NCBI GenBank assembly: GCA_021373015.1
Contig: JAJFTJ010000005.1
Coordinates: 62,001 to 126,000, forward strand
DNA from: Nitrospiraceae bacterium
Lineage (GTDB): Bacteria > Nitrospirota > Thermodesulfovibrionia > Thermodesulfovibrionales > UBA1546
Direction of reading: 5' to 3'
DNA: 64,000 nt
Positions 34,375 to 46,071 of this stretch are shown piece after piece. The first letter of the stretch is position 1, and each line of letters opens with the position of its first letter. Both the position numbers and the translations under genes were made by a program. Below the pieces are notes generated by a model, which made no database searches, was not told the DNA's origin, and was given only the letters and a program-made list of their open reading frames with translations.

Positions 34375-35655
34375 ATGAATAGTATATTAATAAAAAACGG
34401 CCATATAGTAGACCCGTCACAGAAGATTGACGAGATAGGCGATGTATTAATTGAAGACGGAAAAATAAAAACTGTTGGAAATTCAGTTGAACAGTCTCTT
34501 GTCTCCGGCATGCAAATTATTGACGCAGGCGGGATGTATATCTTCCCTGGCTTAATAGATATGCATACACATTTGCGAGAACCTGGATTTGAATATAAGG
34601 AAACAATAAAAACCGGAACAACAGCAGCTGTTAAGGGCGGGTTTACATCAGTGTGTGCAATGCCCAATACCAATCCTGTTAATGACAACTCAAGCGTTAC
34701 TGATTTTATTATAAGAAAAGCAATCCAAGAAGGCGCATGCAATGTATATCCAATAGGAGCAATAACAAAGAAACAAAAAGGCGAGGAATTGGCAGAGATG
34801 GGCATTATGCATGAAGAAGGATGCATTGCCTTTTCTGATGATGGAAGCCCTGTGATGAACAGTATGATAATGAGAAGGGCTCTTGAATATTCAAAAGTTT
34901 TTAACGTCCCTATAATATCTCATTGCGAGGATTTGATTTTGTCAGAAAGCGGTGTGATGAACGAAGGGCTGCTATCGCTCACACTTGGATTAAAAGGAAT
35001 ACCTTCTGAAGCTGAAATAATAATGGTTGCAAGGGATATAGCTTTGTCAACACTTACAGGCGGAAGACTTCATGTGGCGCATGTTTCTACTGAAGGTTCT
35101 GTAAGGCTAATCAGAAATGCAAAGGAAATGGGAATAGATGTTACTGCTGAGACATGTCCGCATTACTTCAGCCTGACAGAGGATGCAGTGAAAGGTTATA
35201 ACACAAATGCAAAGGTTAATCCTCCTCTGAGAACAGAGAAGGATATTAAGGCGATTAAAAAAGCATTGAAAGACGGAACAATCGATGTGATTGCAACGGA
35301 TCATGCTCCGCATCATAGAGATGAAAAACTGAAAGAGTTTGATACTGCGCCTTCAGGAATATCAGGGCTTGAGACAGCATTCAGTTTAAGTCTTAAACTT
35401 GTTGAAGAAGAGATTATTACTATAAATCAGCTGGTGGAGAAAATGGCCTTGAATCCGGCAAAGATATTAGGATTAAACAAAGGCAATCTAAAAGTCGGAG
35501 CTGGTGCTGAACTTATAATAGTTGATACGAAAAAAGAATATATTGTTGACTCTGAAAAATTTGTTTCTAAAGGGAAGAATACTCCCTTTGAAGGATTTAA
35601 TCTTAAGGGCATGGTTAAGACTACTATATGCAAGGGAAAGATTTATGAGTGGTAA
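34375..35655 (+). CDS. pyrC: Dihydroorotase (class I)
   Basis: PyrC cyclises N-carbamoyl-aspartate to dihydroorotate at a binuclear zinc site. The 426-residue length, the DMHTHLREPGFEYKETIKTGT opening of the barrel, HVAHVSTEGSVRLI, the AETCPHYFSLTEDAV block and the final-strand ATDHAPHH motif place it in class I. The two HxH histidines, His in SHCED, and the catalytic Asp in ATDHAPH are all present, so it should be an active enzyme rather than the inactive PyrX form. Its last 11 bases overlap carA. Confidence 0.96.
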   Translation: MNSILIKNGHIVDPSQKIDEIGDVLIEDGKIKTVGNSVEQSLVSGMQIIDAGGMYIFPGLIDMHTHLREPGFEYKETIKTGTTAAVKGGFTSVCAMPNTNPVNDNSSVTDFIIRKAIQEGACNVYPIGAITKKQKGEELAEMGIMHEEGCIAFSDDGSPVMNSMIMRRALEYSKVFNVPIISHCEDLILSESGVMNEGLLSLTLGLKGIPSEAEIIMVARDIALSTLTGGRLHVAHVSTEGSVRLIRNAKEMGIDVTAETCPHYFSLTEDAVKGYNTNAKVNPPLRTEKDIKAIKKALKDGTIDVIATDHAPHHRDEKLKEFDTAPSGISGLETAFSLSLKLVEEEIITINQLVEKMALNPAKILGLNKGNLKVGAGAELIIVDTKKEYIVDSEKFVSKGKNTPFEGFNLKGMVKTTICKGKIYEW

Positions 35656-36775
35656 GGCGTTACTGGTTCTCTCTGACGGTCTGGTTTTTGAGGGCATAAG
35701 TTTCGGCTCTGAAGGCGAGACTATAGGCGAAGTTGTTTTCAATACATCAATGACTGGGTATCAGGAGATAATTACTGACTCTTCATATAAAGGGCAGATA
35801 GTCACAATGACATATCCCCAGATTGGAAATTACGGTGTCAACACTGAAGATATAGAGTCATCAGGAGGCCCAAAGATTGAAGGGTTTGTTGTTAAGGAAT
35901 ATCTTGATCTGCCAAGCAACTGGCGTTCTTCAATGTCTTTAAAACAGTATCTTACAGAAAATAAAATTGTAGGAATAGAGGGAATTGACACAAGGGCTTT
36001 GACCAGACATTTAAGAAACAAGGGCGCACAGATGGGGATTATCTCGACTGCTGATATGGAGCCTGAAAGGCTGCTATTAAAGGTGAAAAAGCATCCCGGC
36101 ATATCTTCGCTTGATCTTGTTAAGGATGTTACAACAAAAAAACAATATGAATGGGATGAAGGCTGTTGGAACTTATGTGCAAAGAAAAATCTTCAAAATT
36201 CAAAATTAAATACATATAAAGTTATTGTCTATGATTTTGGCATCAAGTTAAATATATTAAGAAATCTTGTGAATGCTGGATTTGATGTGACGGTTGTGCC
36301 TGCGCAGACGCCTGCTGAAAAAGTTCTTGAGATGAATCCTGATGGAGTGTTGCTAAGCAATGGTCCTGGAGACCCTGAGACAGTAAAATACGGAATTGAA
36401 AGCGCAAAGAAACTTTTAGGTAAGAAACCTATTTTTGGAATATGCCTTGGCCATCAGATTCTTGGACTTGCACTTGGAGGAAGAACATATAAACTTAAAT
36501 TCGGCCACCATGGCGGCAATCATCCTGTCAAGAATTTATCAACCGAAAAAGTAGAGATAACATCACAGAATCATAATTATTGCGTAGATATAAAAAGCAT
36601 AAAAGACAAGGTGAAACTAACGCATCTTAATTTATACGACAATACTGAAGAAGGCATGCAGCATGCAGAGTTGCCTGTTTTCTCAGTTCAATATCATCCA
36701 GAAGCCGGACCAGGACCAAATGATTCAGTTCATTTGTTTAAAAGATTTAGGGAGATAATTGAAGGGAAACGCTGA
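35645..36775 (+). CDS. carA: Carbamoyl-phosphate synthase small (glutaminase) subunit
   Basis: CarA hydrolyses glutamine and channels ammonia to CarB. The 376-residue protein has the CarA N-terminal domain (SGKALLVLSDG, GEVVFNTSMTGYQEI) and a class I glutamine amidotransferase domain. Cys267 is the nucleophile in FGICLGHQILGLA, with the catalytic His-Glu in YHPEAGPGP. The start at 35645 lies inside the last codons of pyrC and has AGGGAAAG upstream. A longer frame extending left into pyrC is rejected because homologs begin at this point. Confidence 0.95.
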   Translation: MSGKALLVLSDGLVFEGISFGSEGETIGEVVFNTSMTGYQEIITDSSYKGQIVTMTYPQIGNYGVNTEDIESSGGPKIEGFVVKEYLDLPSNWRSSMSLKQYLTENKIVGIEGIDTRALTRHLRNKGAQMGIISTADMEPERLLLKVKKHPGISSLDLVKDVTTKKQYEWDEGCWNLCAKKNLQNSKLNTYKVIVYDFGIKLNILRNLVNAGFDVTVVPAQTPAEKVLEMNPDGVLLSNGPGDPETVKYGIESAKKLLGKKPIFGICLGHQILGLALGGRTYKLKFGHHGGNHPVKNLSTEKVEITSQNHNYCVDIKSIKDKVKLTHLNLYDNTEEGMQHAELPVFSVQYHPEAGPGPNDSVHLFKRFREIIEGKR

Positions 36776-36911
36776 GGCATATAAATTTGAAATCTAAGGT
36801 TTTCTCCATTTGCAAGTTGCTTTAGTTTATGCAGAGAATAAATATCTTAAAAATAGACTTTAAGCTGAAAATCACTAGTAATACTGCAGCTGAACGGGAG
36901 CAAGATAGTTT

Positions 36912-39900
36912 ATGCCAAAAAGAAGTGATATAAAGACAATACTTTTAATCGGATCAGGGCCAATAGTTATAGGTCAGGCATGCGAATTTGATTATTCAGG
37001 GACTCAGGCATGCAAGGCCTTGCGTGAAGAAGGATACAGGGTTGTTCTTGTGAATTCTAACCCTGCAACTATAATGACTGACCCTGAGATCGCAGATGCT
37101 ACTTATATCGAACCGCTGACAGCAGACATACTAGAGCTGATTATAAAAAAGGAAAAACCTGATGCTATTTTGCCCACAATGGGAGGACAGACAGCGCTTA
37201 ATCTTGCAGTTGAACTAGCAGAGAGCGGAGTACTGGACAAAAACAAAGTCGAGCTGATCGGCGCAAAACTTCATGCTATCAAAAAGGCTGAAGACAGAGA
37301 ACTTTTCAAGGAAGCTATGAAGAAAATTGATCTTGATGTCCCTAAGAGCGCTCACATTGGGAACATGAAACAAGGACTTGAGATTATTGAGACTATTGGA
37401 TTCCCTGCGATTCTAAGGCCGTCATTCACGCTTGGCGGAACAGGTGGAGGCATCGCATACAATATGGAAGAGTACACAGAACTTCTTGATAAAGGATTAA
37501 AACTCAGTCCTGTTCATCAGGTGCTTGTTGAGGAGTCTGTTATAGGTTGGAAAGAATATGAGCTTGAGGTAATGCGTGATACAAAGGACAATGTTGTGAT
37601 AATTTGCTCGATCGAAAACCTTGATCCCATGGGAGTTCATACCGGAGATTCCATTACAGTTGCGCCTGCACAGACACTCACTGACAAAGAATATCAGACG
37701 ATGCGTGATGCTTCTATAGCAATTATCAGGGAAATAGGAGTTGATACAGGCGGTTCTAATATTCAATTCGCATTGAATCCTGAGAACGGCAGGATGATAG
37801 TTATAGAGATGAATCCAAGGGTTTCCAGATCATCTGCTCTTGCAAGTAAAGCAACAGGATTTCCAATAGCAAAAATTGCTGCGAAGCTTGCGGTCGGTAT
37901 GACATTGGACGAAATCCCAAATGACATAACAAAAGAGACGCCAGCATCATTTGAACCAACGATAGATTATGTTGTTACAAAGATACCAAGATTTGCATTT
38001 GAGAAATTCAGGGGCTCCAATCCTACCCTAACAACACAGATGAAATCTGTAGGCGAGGTAATGTCAATAGGAAGAACATTCAAGGAATCTCTTCAAAAGG
38101 CGCTCAGAAGCCTTGAGATCAGCAGTTATGGATTTGAGAATATTAATCTTGATATCGAAGAACTGAAGCCAAAGCTCAAAGTTCCGAATGCTGAAAGGCT
38201 ATGGTACATTGCTGAGGCGGTAAGAAAAGGAATGTCTCTCAGTGAAATTTATGAGCTTACATGGATAGATCCATGGTTTCTGAATAATATAAAACAGATT
38301 ATTGATATGGAAGAAGAGATAAAGAAAATGAAACCCGGCAAGGATGCAGGAGAAACACTCAGAAAATTTAAGGAATACGGCTTTTCAGACAGAAGAATAG
38401 CACAGCTTACAAAAAAGAAAGAGGATGAGATACGAAAACTCAGAAATGAACTTAGAATAAAACCTGTGTATAAAATGGTTGATACGTGTGCTGCTGAGTT
38501 TGCAGCATATACTCCTTATATGTATTCGACTTATGAAAGGCCTTTTTTTAAATTGGGATTATCAAGTCCTGTTACAGATTGTGAAGCAAATCCAACTGAC
38601 AAGAAAAAAGTTGTAATTTTAGGCTCAGGCCCAAACAGGATAGGGCAGGGCATAGAATTCGATTACTGCTGTGTTCATGCTGTTTTTGCTCTCAAGGAAC
38701 TTGGATTCGAGACAATAATGGTGAACTGCAATCCTGAGACTGTAAGCACTGATTATGACACTGCCGACAGGCTGTATTTTGAGCCTCTTACAATAGAAGA
38801 TGTTATGAATATAATCCAGACAGAAAAACCTATAGGAATTATCGTGCAGTTCGGGGGACAGACTCCATTAAAACTTGCAGTTCCTCTTGAAAAAGAAGGG
38901 GTTAAGATTCTTGGAACAACGCCTGATTCAATAGACAGGGCTGAGAACAGAAAGAGATTTAAGGAGCTGCTGCACAAACTTAACCTCAAACAGGCGGAAA
39001 GCGATACTGCCATGTCTCCAGAAGAAGCATTTGCCATTGCAAAGAAGATAGGATATCCGGTAATGGTCAGACCTTCTTATGTGCTTGGCGGAAGGGCAAT
39101 GGAGATTGTATATGATGAAATCTCGCTTATGGATTATATGGAGAGGGCTGTAAAGGCATCTTCAAAGCATCCTGTTCTTGTGGACAAATATCTTGAGGGC
39201 GCTGTTGAGGTTGATGTTGATGCAATATCTGACGGTTCTGATGTAATAATTGGTGGTGTTATGGAGCATATTGAAGAGGCTGGCATACATTCTGGAGATT
39301 CAGCATGCTCATTGCCGGCTTATTCTCTAAGCAAAGATATTGTTGATGAGATCAAGAAACAGACAAAGGCTCTTGCAAAAGAGCTTAATGTTATTGGACT
39401 CATGAATATCCAATTTGCTGTGAAGGACAAAGAAATATATGTTCTGGAGGTAAATCCCAGAGCATCAAGAACAATTCCATATGTAAGTAAAGCAACAGGA
39501 GTTCCTCTGGCAAAGCTTGCTGCAAAAGCAATGCTTGGAAAAACCCTGAAAGAACTGGGGATTGAAAAGGAAAAGGAGATGACCCATGTTGCAGTTAAAG
39601 AGGCAGTATTGCCTTTTGACAGGTTTACAGGAGTTGATGTAATACTTGGGCCTGAAATGAAGTCAACAGGCGAGGTAATGGGAATCGATGCAGATTTTGG
39701 CATGGCTTATGCTAAAGCCCAGCTTTCGAGCAGTAACAAGATACCTACCTCAGGCAGAATTTTTATAAGTGTGAGAGATGAGGACAAGGAAGGCATCTGT
39801 AAATTAGTAAGACAGCTTAATGATATGGGTTTCGATGTTGTTGCAACACGAGGCACTGCCCAGCATCTGAAAGATAAATGCATTCCTGTTGAAGTAGTGA

Positions 39901-40151
39901 ATAAGGTTACTGAAGGAAGACCGGATATTATTGATATGATTAAGAACAAAGAGGTTCATTTCATAATCAATACAGTCAGTGATGCAAAGGCCCAGAAAGA
40001 TTCTTACTCAATAAGGAGAAGCGCTTTACAATACAGGATTCCTTACACAACGACCGTATCGGGCGCCAAGGCAGTTGTCAATGCAATAGAGAAACTTTTA
40101 AAGAAAAATATGACCATAAAATCTATACAGGAATACCATAATCTTTTATAA
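36912..40151 (+). CDS. carB: Carbamoyl-phosphate synthase large subunit
   Basis: CarB makes carbamoyl phosphate from ammonia, bicarbonate and two ATP for pyrimidine and arginine synthesis. This full-length 1079-residue protein has two homologous ATP-grasp halves, each opening with an IGSGPxxIGQ-type motif ([19 protein letters not shown] and [18 protein letters not shown]), an oligomerisation region between them and a C-terminal MGS-like allosteric domain (about residues 940-1079). It stands 136 bases from carA, the only sizeable gap in the pyr operon. That gap shows no terminator. GGGAG lies before the ATG. Confidence 0.96.
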   Translation: MPKRSDIKTILLIGSGPIVIGQACEFDYSGTQACKALREEGYRVVLVNSNPATIMTDPEIADATYIEPLTADILELIIKKEKPDAILPTMGGQTALNLAVELAESGVLDKNKVELIGAKLHAIKKAEDRELFKEAMKKIDLDVPKSAHIGNMKQGLEIIETIGFPAILRPSFTLGGTGGGIAYNMEEYTELLDKGLKLSPVHQVLVEESVIGWKEYELEVMRDTKDNVVIICSIENLDPMGVHTGDSITVAPAQTLTDKEYQTMRDASIAIIREIGVDTGGSNIQFALNPENGRMIVIEMNPRVSRSSALASKATGFPIAKIAAKLAVGMTLDEIPNDITKETPASFEPTIDYVVTKIPRFAFEKFRGSNPTLTTQMKSVGEVMSIGRTFKESLQKALRSLEISSYGFENINLDIEELKPKLKVPNAERLWYIAEAVRKGMSLSEIYELTWIDPWFLNNIKQIIDMEEEIKKMKPGKDAGETLRKFKEYGFSDRRIAQLTKKKEDEIRKLRNELRIKPVYKMVDTCAAEFAAYTPYMYSTYERPFFKLGLSSPVTDCEANPTDKKKVVILGSGPNRIGQGIEFDYCCVHAVFALKELGFETIMVNCNPETVSTDYDTADRLYFEPLTIEDVMNIIQTEKPIGIIVQFGGQTPLKLAVPLEKEGVKILGTTPDSIDRAENRKRFKELLHKLNLKQAESDTAMSPEEAFAIAKKIGYPVMVRPSYVLGGRAMEIVYDEISLMDYMERAVKASSKHPVLVDKYLEGAVEVDVDAISDGSDVIIGGVMEHIEEAGIHSGDSACSLPAYSLSKDIVDEIKKQTKALAKELNVIGLMNIQFAVKDKEIYVLEVNPRASRTIPYVSKATGVPLAKLAAKAMLGKTLKELGIEKEKEMTHVAVKEAVLPFDRFTGVDVILGPEMKSTGEVMGIDADFGMAYAKAQLSSSNKIPTSGRIFISVRDEDKEGICKLVRQLNDMGFDVVATRGTAQHLKDKCIPVEVVNKVTEGRPDIIDMIKNKEVHFIINTVSDAKAQKDSYSIRRSALQYRIPYTTTVSGAKAVVNAIEKLLKKNMTIKSIQEYHNLL

Positions 40152-40162
40152 CCTTGCTTTAT

Positions 40163-41296
40163 TTATTCCTTGAATCTATTATTAGCCATTCCTATAATTA
40201 CAGAAAAAAGAAACCCGTGTTGAGAGTGTAGAGTTGTGTTAACAAAACTTATCAAAAAATAAGAGATACAGACACTTACGATAAGCGGTTTTATATCTTC
40301 ATTTGTCTTTCGCAACAGTTTATAGATCAAATAAAGCAAAAACATCAGCGAAAGAAATCCAACGGTTCCTTGATGGCAAAGAACATTCAAAAATAAATTA
40401 TGTGCATGGTTAAAATGGCTTTCATGCGTTAGATTATACATTTCAGCAGTATTGAACCGTAGGTGTTTAGCTCCGATACCCAATATTGGATGGGCTTTAT
40501 AGACCTCCCAACTCAGTTCCCATGCAATCGCTCTCCCTCCATAACTTGCAAACTGCATATTTGGAGGAAATGCCATTGCAAATAGTGCACATATTATCAA
40601 TACTAATGCTGCAATCTTTAATATTTTTTTTCTATCGAAATAAAAAAGGACAAATGGAATAAATAACATTCTGCCGTAGCTCAACCAGCTTCTTGAAGAG
40701 GAAAACATTAAAAGGATTAAAATTGCTATGCCCCCGCAGGCAGCCATAGTTTTTTCAAATAACTTGGCTTCTTTAGCTACATTGAAAAAATAATAAAATG
40801 CTATTAAAAGAGCAAGGCCTAGATATATCGCTGTATGATTTGTCATTCCCCCTGACGGAAACTCAACGAAATCATTCAATCCCATCTCATATCTCATTAA
40901 TCCATATGCTCCTGCTATTACTGAAGCTGCAATTACAACACGCAAAATAATTTTTATAGAATTTCTGTCTGAAAAATCAGAAGCAATAATAATAAATATT
41001 GTATACATCTTTAGGTAGCCCATGCTTCCAAGCAATGCAAGGCCTGGTTTCAGAGCAAACAAGGCAGAGAGACAGGCAGATGCAAAAATAGCAAGAAAAC
41101 CTAATCGTACATCTTTAGCAAACAAAACCATACCAATGTCCTTCTCGTAAATATGACGAACAACGAAAAACAAAGCGCTGCTATATAAAAAAATTTCAGT
41201 TGGAGATCTGAACAGCGGCAATGAAAAAACAGACAAAAGCAGCAAGAGCCATTCTGCGAGTTTTATTTTTTCGAGCAAATTTTTTTTAAAAGACAT
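40163..41296 (-). CDS. O-antigen ligase/polymerase family membrane protein (Wzy_C)
   Basis: This 377-residue inner-membrane protein has about ten to eleven membrane segments and a periplasmic loop. The loop carries features of the Wzy_C/WaaL family: SSSRSWLSYGRM and a later GIGAKHLRF...HESHFNHAHNLFLNVL segment, in which the His of HAHNLFL is characteristic. Such enzymes either ligate O-antigen to lipid A-core or polymerise repeat units; the two cannot be told apart by sequence. It ends 11 bases from the convergent carB and is the last of three minus-strand glycan genes. Confidence 0.88.
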   Translation of the reverse strand: MSFKKNLLEKIKLAEWLLLLLSVFSLPLFRSPTEIFLYSSALFFVVRHIYEKDIGMVLFAKDVRLGFLAIFASACLSALFALKPGLALLGSMGYLKMYTIFIIIASDFSDRNSIKIILRVVIAASVIAGAYGLMRYEMGLNDFVEFPSGGMTNHTAIYLGLALLIAFYYFFNVAKEAKLFEKTMAACGGIAILILLMFSSSRSWLSYGRMLFIPFVLFYFDRKKILKIAALVLIICALFAMAFPPNMQFASYGGRAIAWELSWEVYKAHPILGIGAKHLRFNTAEMYNLTHESHFNHAHNLFLNVLCHQGTVGFLSLMFLLYLIYKLLRKTNEDIKPLIVSVCISYFLISFVNTTLHSQHGFLFSVIIGMANNRFKE

Positions 41297-41461
41297 TTAT
41301 TCCTACCCTTTTTGTAATATCTTATTAATATAATTTTTTAAAAAATCGGTAAAGTGTTTAATCATATCAGCAGTTCTTGATATATGTCAATCAATGCTGT
41401 TTTACCAGTAATTAAAATCAATTCAGGAATATAAGCAGTAAAATGCGTGAAAGTTTATTCT

Positions 41462-42391
41462 TCAAGAAAGATTTTTCTTTGATTTAATAACAAATTGAGG
41501 TTTCTTATTTATATTTATGTAAATTCTACCAAGATATTCTCCAATAGCTCCTAGAGCAATCAGCTGAATCCCTCCCATTATAAGAACTGTTACTATTAAT
41601 GATGCCCAACCGCGAACCGGAACATTCATAGTCAATTTTTCAATTATTAGTATCAAGGCAAGTATAAAACCAACAATGGCACTAATGAACCCTAAAAAAG
41701 TTGCTATCCTTAAAGGCACGATGGAGAAAATTGTGGCCATTTTCATCCACAGCATGATTCCTTTTGCAAAAGTATAATTACCCTTGCCTTCATGACGTTC
41801 ATAATGCTCAACTTCAATGCTTGTCAGATTATTTGTTGCCATTAGAATTAATCCATCTACATATGCAAAAGGACCTGTATAGGTTATTATTATATTTTTA
41901 ACATCACTGCTGATCGCCTTGAATGACGACAGATAAATTTTCTTTGGTTTCCCCAACATAATTGTTGCTGCCTTGTCATTAAATGCGCTTCCTAATACTT
42001 TCCACAGTGAGTGTTTCCTTTCTTTAAATTTTGTGTAACAAACGTCAAAGCCTTCATTAATTTTTAAGAATAATTGAATTATATATTTAGGAGAATGTTG
42101 AAGGTCATCGTCCATCATTACAATCGTTCTGCCATTGGTATGATTTAATCCTGCCATAATAGCATTATGCTGACCGGTATTCTTCATTAAATTGATTCCT
42201 TTAAAAGACGGATAACAATCGCACAGTTTTTCAATTATCTGCCAGCTTTCATCAGGACTGCAATCATTTACTAAAATAACCTCGTAATCTCTGCTCAAGC
42301 CGGCTTCTTCCATAGCTTCATCTATCTGTTTTGCAATCACAGGTAGTATTTTTTCGCTTTTATATACAGGGATCACTATAGAAATTTTCAC
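41462..42391 (-). CDS. Polyprenyl-phosphate glycosyltransferase (ArnC/GtrB/DPM1-like)
   Basis: This 309-residue family 2 glycosyltransferase has an opening ISIVIPVYKSE, the ILVNDCSPDESW donor loop, a MMDDDLQHSPKYI metal motif (DDD) and two C-terminal membrane helices (about residues 230-255 and 265-290). That layout matches enzymes that load a sugar onto undecaprenyl phosphate, such as ArnC and GtrB. The sugar is unknown. It sits between an epimerase and an O-antigen ligase on the minus strand, consistent with LPS modification. The gap to the ligase gene (165 bases) shows no obvious element. Confidence 0.9.
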   Translation of the reverse strand: MKISIVIPVYKSEKILPVIAKQIDEAMEEAGLSRDYEVILVNDCSPDESWQIIEKLCDCYPSFKGINLMKNTGQHNAIMAGLNHTNGRTIVMMDDDLQHSPKYIIQLFLKINEGFDVCYTKFKERKHSLWKVLGSAFNDKAATIMLGKPKKIYLSSFKAISSDVKNIIITYTGPFAYVDGLILMATNNLTSIEVEHYERHEGKGNYTFAKGIMLWMKMATIFSIVPLRIATFLGFISAIVGFILALILIIEKLTMNVPVRGWASLIVTVLIMGGIQLIALGAIGEYLGRIYININKKPQFVIKSKKNLS

Positions 42392-42489
42392 GAACCCATT
42401 CCTCTAATCTTTATTTAAAATCCAACATTTAATATCTATGAACAACAAACACAATTTAATATGCTGCGCTATTATATACAATAAGCATG

Positions 42490-43410
42490 CTATTTATAAA
42501 TTTGCTTGATAAAATCAAGGGTTTTTTTAATTCCTGATTCTAATGGGACAACCGGATTCCAGCCAAGTTCTTCTTTTGCCAGTGTTATATCAAGAAATAT
42601 TCTTGGCAAGTCAAATGAGCGTTTTTCCTTATATTCAATTTTTATTTCACTATGAGTAACATTGCGAATAGCAGTTAAAATATCGTTAATTGAAATGCCT
42701 GTCCCGCTGCCTATATTAAATATATGAGATTTAGTTCTGGTTATAGCTGCTCTATGAATTCCATCTATAAGGTCATCAATGAAAATAAAATCACGCACTA
42801 TTTCTCCATCGCCCCATATCTCTATTACTTCATTTCTAACCGCTTTTCCAAGAAAGACAGATATCGCACCTTGGATTCCAGCTGGATTCTGCCTGCTTCC
42901 ATATGGATTTGACGGACGAATAATCGTATAACTCAGTCCGTACAGATAGCTGAAAAGTTCCAGATACTTTTCGATTGCCAGTTTCGTTATTCCATATGAG
43001 CATAAAGGATTGGTAGGACAGTCTTCTTTTATTGGCAAGGTGTTAGGCAGTCCATAAATTGTGCCGCCTGAAGAAATAAAGACAATATGTTTAATTTTTT
43101 GTGCAATACATTGCTCCAACAAATATATGGTGTCAATTAAGTTGGATTGAATGTCAAAAGCTGGATCATCATTTGAAGTCTTTGGCAGAGTAGTGCTTAT
43201 TAGATGAAAAACAATCTCAATATTATGTAAAGCTTCAGTCAATAATCCTCTGTTGCCAAAATCACCATATAGGTAATCAACAGAGCAAATAGGAGAACGG
43301 TAATGTTCTTCATATTTGTCGAAAACTCGGACATGATGCCCCTCTGAGATAAGTTTATCAACCAGATGAGAGCCTATAAAACCATTTCCCCCAAGTACAA
43401 GGCAATTCAA
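42490..43410 (-). CDS. NAD-dependent sugar epimerase/dehydratase (GalE/WcaG-like)
   Basis: This 306-residue extended SDR has the N-terminal VLGGNGFIGSHLVDKL dinucleotide motif, the catalytic Tyr-x3-Lys in YGITKLAIE, a Ser in ISSGGTIYG, and RPSNPYGSRQNP. The C-terminal RDFIFIDDLIDGI segment is typical of UDP-sugar epimerases. It probably makes a nucleotide sugar for the glycosyltransferase encoded downstream on the same strand. Whether it is a 4-epimerase or a dehydratase is not settled by these motifs. Confidence 0.9.
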   Translation of the reverse strand: MNCLVLGGNGFIGSHLVDKLISEGHHVRVFDKYEEHYRSPICSVDYLYGDFGNRGLLTEALHNIEIVFHLISTTLPKTSNDDPAFDIQSNLIDTIYLLEQCIAQKIKHIVFISSGGTIYGLPNTLPIKEDCPTNPLCSYGITKLAIEKYLELFSYLYGLSYTIIRPSNPYGSRQNPAGIQGAISVFLGKAVRNEVIEIWGDGEIVRDFIFIDDLIDGIHRAAITRTKSHIFNIGSGTGISINDILTAIRNVTHSEIKIEYKEKRSFDLPRIFLDITLAKEELGWNPVVPLESGIKKTLDFIKQIYK

Positions 43411-43572
43411 GATATAATCTCTTCCCTATTGTCTTCTCTATTGATATAAAAGTACAAATTTGTTCCATTATACCATAACTATGCTTGCGAAATATGGCAT
43501 GAACAACTGTCAATATTTATTGATCCTGTTAATTTTAAAGAGAAATTTTATATTCAGGCTGAGTTGAATTTA

Positions 43573-43581
43573 TGTTAGAAT
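43573..43581 (+). promoter_or_regulatory. Candidate extended -10 promoter for gyrA
   Basis: TGTTAGAAT at 43573-43581 is an extended -10 (TG-T-TAGAAT) about 40 bases before the gyrA ATG. The -35 region (TTCAGG, 43553-43558, 17-base spacer) is weak. The rest of the 217-base divergent gap shows nothing clear for the minus-strand epimerase gene. Confidence 0.35.
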
Positions 43582-43627
43582 ATAACGCTTTTCCAAAGGC
43601 TATTCTATGAACTCAGAGAGGAGATAA

Positions 43628-46033
43628 ATGGCAAAGGTTCCAATAAGTATTGAAGAAGAAATGAAGGCTTCCTACCTTGATTATGCTATGAGCGTAATTA
43701 TCGGGAGGGCATTGCCAGATATAAGGGACGGGTTAAAGCCTGTCCAGAGAAGAATTCTATATGCAATGTTTAGAGAGGGACTCCTTTCTAACAAGAAATA
43801 CTCCAAGTGTGCTGGTGTTGTCGGTGAAGTGCTTAAAAAGTACCACCCGCACGGTGACTCTGCTGTTTATGATGCACTTGTAAGGCTTGCTCAGGACTTT
43901 AATATGCGCAATCCACTGATAGACGGACAGGGCAACTTCGGCTCTATTGATGGAGACCCTGCAGCAGCTTATCGTTATACAGAGGCAAGACTTGCAAAGC
44001 TCGCAGAAGAGCTTCTTGAGGACATAGACAAAGATACAGTTGATTTCACTGCTAACTTTGACGAGACAACAGAAGAGCCTGTTGTGCTCCCATCAAGGGT
44101 TCCTAACCTTATCATTAACGGATCATCAGGGATTGCTGTTGGAATGGCAACAAATGTCCCGCCTCATAATCTTGGCGAGATAATTGATGGACTAGTAATG
44201 CTGCTTAAGAATCCTGAGATCAGTATTAAGCAGCTTGCAAATATAATAAAAGGCCCTGATTTTCCAACTGGGGGGATTATACACGGCACAGGCGGGATTA
44301 CTGATGCCTATAACACTGGCAGAGGATTAATAAAGATAAGGGCCAAAGCAAAGATCGAAGAACAAAAAAGAGGGAACAATATTATCATCACTGAGCTTCC
44401 TTATCAGGTCAATAAGGCAAGACTAATAGAAAAAATAGCCGAGCTTGTAAGGGATAAAAAGATAGAAGGCATATCAGAGATAAGAGATGAGTCTGACAGA
44501 GACGGCATCAGGGTTGTTCTTGAGTTAAAAAGAGGCGAGATGGCAGAAGTAATGCTGAACAATCTATACAAGCACACCCAGATGGAATCAACATTCGGGA
44601 TTATAATGCTTGCGCTTGTAGGCAATCAGCCAAGGGTCTTGAATCTAAAAGATATGCTTAAGTATTTCTTGCAACACAGGCGTGATGTTGTTATCAGAAG
44701 GACAAAATTCGAGCTGAGGAAAACAGAAGAAAGAGCACATATATTAGAAGGCTTAAAGACTGCGCTTGATAATCTTGATGCGATTATTTCCCTCATCAGA
44801 AAATCAAAGACCCCTGAGGAAGCAAGGAATGGGTTGATGAGTAACTATCCGCTTTCAGAAATTCAGGCTCAGGCAATACTGGATATGAAACTGCAGCGCC
44901 TTACCGGGCTTGAAAGAGATAAGATAATGAGCGAATACAAAGAAGTGTTAAAGGAAATTGAAAGACTGAAGGCCATACTTGCAAGTGAAACTCTGATAGC
45001 AAAGGTAATAAACGATGAACTGATTGAAATTAGAGAGAAATATACTGAAGAAAGAAGAACCGAGATAAGCGCAGAGACAAAAGAAATAACAATAGAAGAC
45101 CTGATAACAGAAGAAGATATGGTTATAACTTTTTCGCATCAGGGCTATATAAAGAGAAATCCTCTGTCTGAATATAGAAGCCAGCGAAGAGGCGGTAAAG
45201 GACTTATTGGCATGGAGACAAAAGAAGAGGATTTCGTTGAACAGCTTTTTATCGGCTCTACGCATGATTACATGCTTTTTTTCTCGAACATTGGGAAACT
45301 TTACTGGTTGAAGGTATATCAGATTCCGGAGGCAGGTCGTGCTTCAAAAGGAAAGGCGCTTGTAAATCTGCTCCAGCTTTCTCAGGGAGAAAGAATATCA
45401 ACAGCAATCTCTGTCCGAGATTTTAAAGAGGGATATCTTGTGATGTTTACAAAAAATGGTACAGTGAAGAAGACCGCACTTGAGGAATACAATAACCCTA
45501 GAGGAAAGGGAATCATCGCTATCACGCTCGATAAAGGCGATGAGTTGATTGCTGTCAAGAAAACAGACGGTAAAAGCGATTTGATTATAGGTACGATTAA
45601 TGGTCTTGCAATACGCTTTAATGAAGATGATGTCCGCGACATGGGGCGTACTGCAAAGGGAGTAAGAGGAATCCGCATTGGAAAAGATGATGCGGTTGTT
45701 TCAGCGGAGGTTGCCGAGGACAAGACAGCGCTTCTTACAATCACTGAAAGAGGAATGGGTAAGAGGACAATGATCGAGGAATATCCAATGCAGGGAAGAG
45801 GCGGCAAAGGTGTAATATCAATAAAGACCACTGAGAAAGGCGGGAAGTCAGTGGGTCTCATTCTCGTAAGGGAAGAAGATGAGATAATAATGATCACAAA
45901 TTCAGGAAAACTGATAAGAACAAAGGCGGATAATATTTCCATGCAAGGCAGAAACACGCAGGGCGTAAGGGTCATGGATGTTGAAAAGGGAGACAAGATT
46001 GTAAGTTTTGGCAAGGTTGCAGAGAAGGATTAA
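43628..46033 (+). CDS. gyrA: DNA gyrase subunit A
   Basis: GyrA breaks and rejoins DNA during ATP-dependent negative supercoiling. The 801-residue protein has the catalytic Tyr117 in [10 protein letters not shown]. The quinolone-determining region reads GDSAVYD (residues 76-82), with Ser and Asp at the usual sensitive positions. The C-terminal pinwheel carries the GyrA box QRRGGKG (519-525), which marks it as gyrase rather than topoisomerase IV. GAGAGGAG lies before the ATG. gyrB is not in the window. The PASTA-protein gene follows at 39 bases on the same strand. Confidence 0.97.
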   Translation: MAKVPISIEEEMKASYLDYAMSVIIGRALPDIRDGLKPVQRRILYAMFREGLLSNKKYSKCAGVVGEVLKKYHPHGDSAVYDALVRLAQDFNMRNPLIDGQGNFGSIDGDPAAAYRYTEARLAKLAEELLEDIDKDTVDFTANFDETTEEPVVLPSRVPNLIINGSSGIAVGMATNVPPHNLGEIIDGLVMLLKNPEISIKQLANIIKGPDFPTGGIIHGTGGITDAYNTGRGLIKIRAKAKIEEQKRGNNIIITELPYQVNKARLIEKIAELVRDKKIEGISEIRDESDRDGIRVVLELKRGEMAEVMLNNLYKHTQMESTFGIIMLALVGNQPRVLNLKDMLKYFLQHRRDVVIRRTKFELRKTEERAHILEGLKTALDNLDAIISLIRKSKTPEEARNGLMSNYPLSEIQAQAILDMKLQRLTGLERDKIMSEYKEVLKEIERLKAILASETLIAKVINDELIEIREKYTEERRTEISAETKEITIEDLITEEDMVITFSHQGYIKRNPLSEYRSQRRGGKGLIGMETKEEDFVEQLFIGSTHDYMLFFSNIGKLYWLKVYQIPEAGRASKGKALVNLLQLSQGERISTAISVRDFKEGYLVMFTKNGTVKKTALEEYNNPRGKGIIAITLDKGDELIAVKKTDGKSDLIIGTINGLAIRFNEDDVRDMGRTAKGVRGIRIGKDDAVVSAEVAEDKTALLTITERGMGKRTMIEEYPMQGRGGKGVISIKTTEKGGKSVGLILVREEDEIIMITNSGKLIRTKADNISMQGRNTQGVRVMDVEKGDKIVSFGKVAEKD

Positions 46034-46071
46034 TAATCATGACATATGAAAAACTTTGACAAATATAACTT

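Noticed and set aside
35522-35644. Longer carA start
   Set aside because: It lies inside pyrC; CarA proteins begin at the ATG at 35645 with AGGGAAAG ahead.
36776-36911. carA-carB gap examined for a second PyrR site or terminator
   Set aside because: No PyrR-like loop and no stem followed by T-run was found.
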